A stretch of DNA of 64,000 bases from Clostridium sp. UBA4548 (GTDB taxonomy: Bacteria > Bacillota > Clostridia > Clostridiales > Clostridiaceae): contig NZ_DGLI01000044.1 of assembly GCF_002387895.1 (NCBI RefSeq), positions 40,023-104,022 on the forward strand. Reading direction: 5' to 3'. Shown piece by piece: positions 63,451 through 64,000 of the stretch. Under the pieces are notes generated by a model. That model ran no database searches, was not told the DNA's origin, and saw only the letters and a list, made by a program, of their open reading frames with translations. A program made the position numbers and the translations under genes. Every line of letters begins with the position of its first letter. Position 1 is the first letter of the stretch.

Positions 63451-64000
63451 ATGAACTATAATTCAAGTCAAATTAAAGAGTACCTACAAAATATACTAAC
63501 CATCCCAAGTCCAACAGGCTATACTGTTAGAATAATGGATTATATAAGAAAAGAGCTTGATAAATTAAACATTTCCTATATTACTACAAACAAGGGAGCA
63601 GTAATTGCTACAATTAAAGGTAAAAATGAGGATTACCAAAAAACTCTTTCAGCTCATGTTGATACCCTAGGAGCTATGGTTACAGGAATTAAAGGGAACG
63701 GTAGATTATCCTTAACTCAACTTGGTGGATTTATGATGACTTCTGTGGAAGGTGAAAATATTACTATTGAAACTGCAGAAGGAAAAACTTTTGAAGGAAC
63801 AATTCAAACAGTAAAACCATCAGTTCATATTAGTGGTGGAGATGCTAGAGACCTTAAAAGAGTACCTGAGAACTACGAAGTTGTTCTTGATGAAAAAGTA
63901 TTTTCAAAAGAAGATGTAACTAATTTAGGAATTAACGTTGGTGACTTCATTTGCTTTGATACAAGAACAAGATTCACGGAGAGTGGATATGTAAAGTCTA
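63451..64000 (+). CDS. M42 family metallopeptidase (partial)
   Basis: Aminopeptidase of the M42/glutamyl-aminopeptidase class, cut by the window end after 183 codons. It opens MNYNSSQIKEYLQN, with the family IPSPTGY motif and the metal site HVDTLGAM (H69, D71). The second metal-binding residues (near the EEVG motif) lie beyond the window. An AAAGAGGTG site precedes the ATG. The frame is open to the last base, so no 3' end can be given. Confidence 0.9.
   Translation, partial: MNYNSSQIKEYLQNILTIPSPTGYTVRIMDYIRKELDKLNISYITTNKGAVIATIKGKNEDYQKTLSAHVDTLGAMVTGIKGNGRLSLTQLGGFMMTSVEGENITIETAEGKTFEGTIQTVKPSVHISGGDARDLKRVPENYEVVLDEKVFSKEDVTNLGINVGDFICFDTRTRFTESGYVKS

Overview
The window is a low-G+C, mostly minus-strand stretch of a Firmicutes chromosome. 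It looks like an anaerobic, amino-acid-fermenting Clostridium (Clostridiaceae). Supporting evidence is the very AT-rich intergenic DNA, frequent TTG and GTG starts behind strong GGAGG sites, a glycyl-radical pyruvate formate-lyase, a complete selenocysteine-dependent glycine reductase operon (Stickland metabolism), a cggR-gap-pgk-tpi-gpmI-eno operon, and Bacillus-like order of clpP-clpX-lonB-lonA-engB. The species cannot be named from sequence alone. No phage, IS element, CRISPR array or rRNA gene was seen; this is almost entirely core chromosome.

Layout. Positions 1-11100 (minus) hold a CAAX-type membrane protease, engB, lonA, lonB, clpX, clpP, tig and a membrane-anchored protein of unknown function: a protein quality-control block. 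Positions 11.7-16.9 kb (plus) hold pflB and pflA, separated by long hairpins, then an unknown 149-aa protein and an AI-2E-family permease. Positions 17.1-18.4 kb (minus) hold a 13-gene tRNA array with its own promoter and terminator. Positions 18.9-25.4 kb hold a YfcE-type phosphoesterase, an ITP/XTP pyrophosphatase, a stand-alone HypE/PurM-like protein, an unknown 459-aa protein, an orphan peptide-binding protein and two small membrane proteins. Positions 25.4-30.1 kb hold ligA, pcrA and yerC.

Positions 30.3-38.1 kb form the central glycolysis operon, transcribed cggR-gap-pgk-tpiA-gpmI-eno-secG. A sigma-A-type promoter and a doubled CggR-like operator lie directly before cggR. Upstream are rpoN (sigma-54) and a DUF429 protein. 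Positions 41.0-45.9 kb hold a BMP-type nucleoside ABC importer, with an intrinsic terminator between the binding protein and the ATPase.

Positions 46.1-54.5 kb are the glycine reductase operon, transcribed grdX-trxB-trxA-grdE-grdA-grdB-grdC-grdD. It is preceded by a tandem glycine riboswitch that ends in an intrinsic terminator. GrdA and GrdB each contain an in-frame TGA (selenocysteine) followed by a SECIS-like hairpin. Several intercistronic hairpins could set subunit stoichiometry. TrxB and TrxA supply electrons, GrdB/GrdE bind and activate glycine, GrdA carries the carboxymethyl-selenoether, and GrdC/GrdD release acetyl phosphate. Together with PFL and glycolysis this is the energy metabolism of the cell.

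Positions 54.8-64.0 kb hold a DegV protein, TrmL, a Cof-type HAD phosphatase, a MoxR/DUF58/transglutaminase operon, a VanW protein and, divergently, an M42 peptidase cut by the window end. The least explained items are RNA-level structures: interleaved inverted repeats between gpmI and eno, the pflB-pflA hairpins, a hairpin between the lonB ribosome site and start codon, and intra-grd hairpins. A few orphan proteins are also unexplained.
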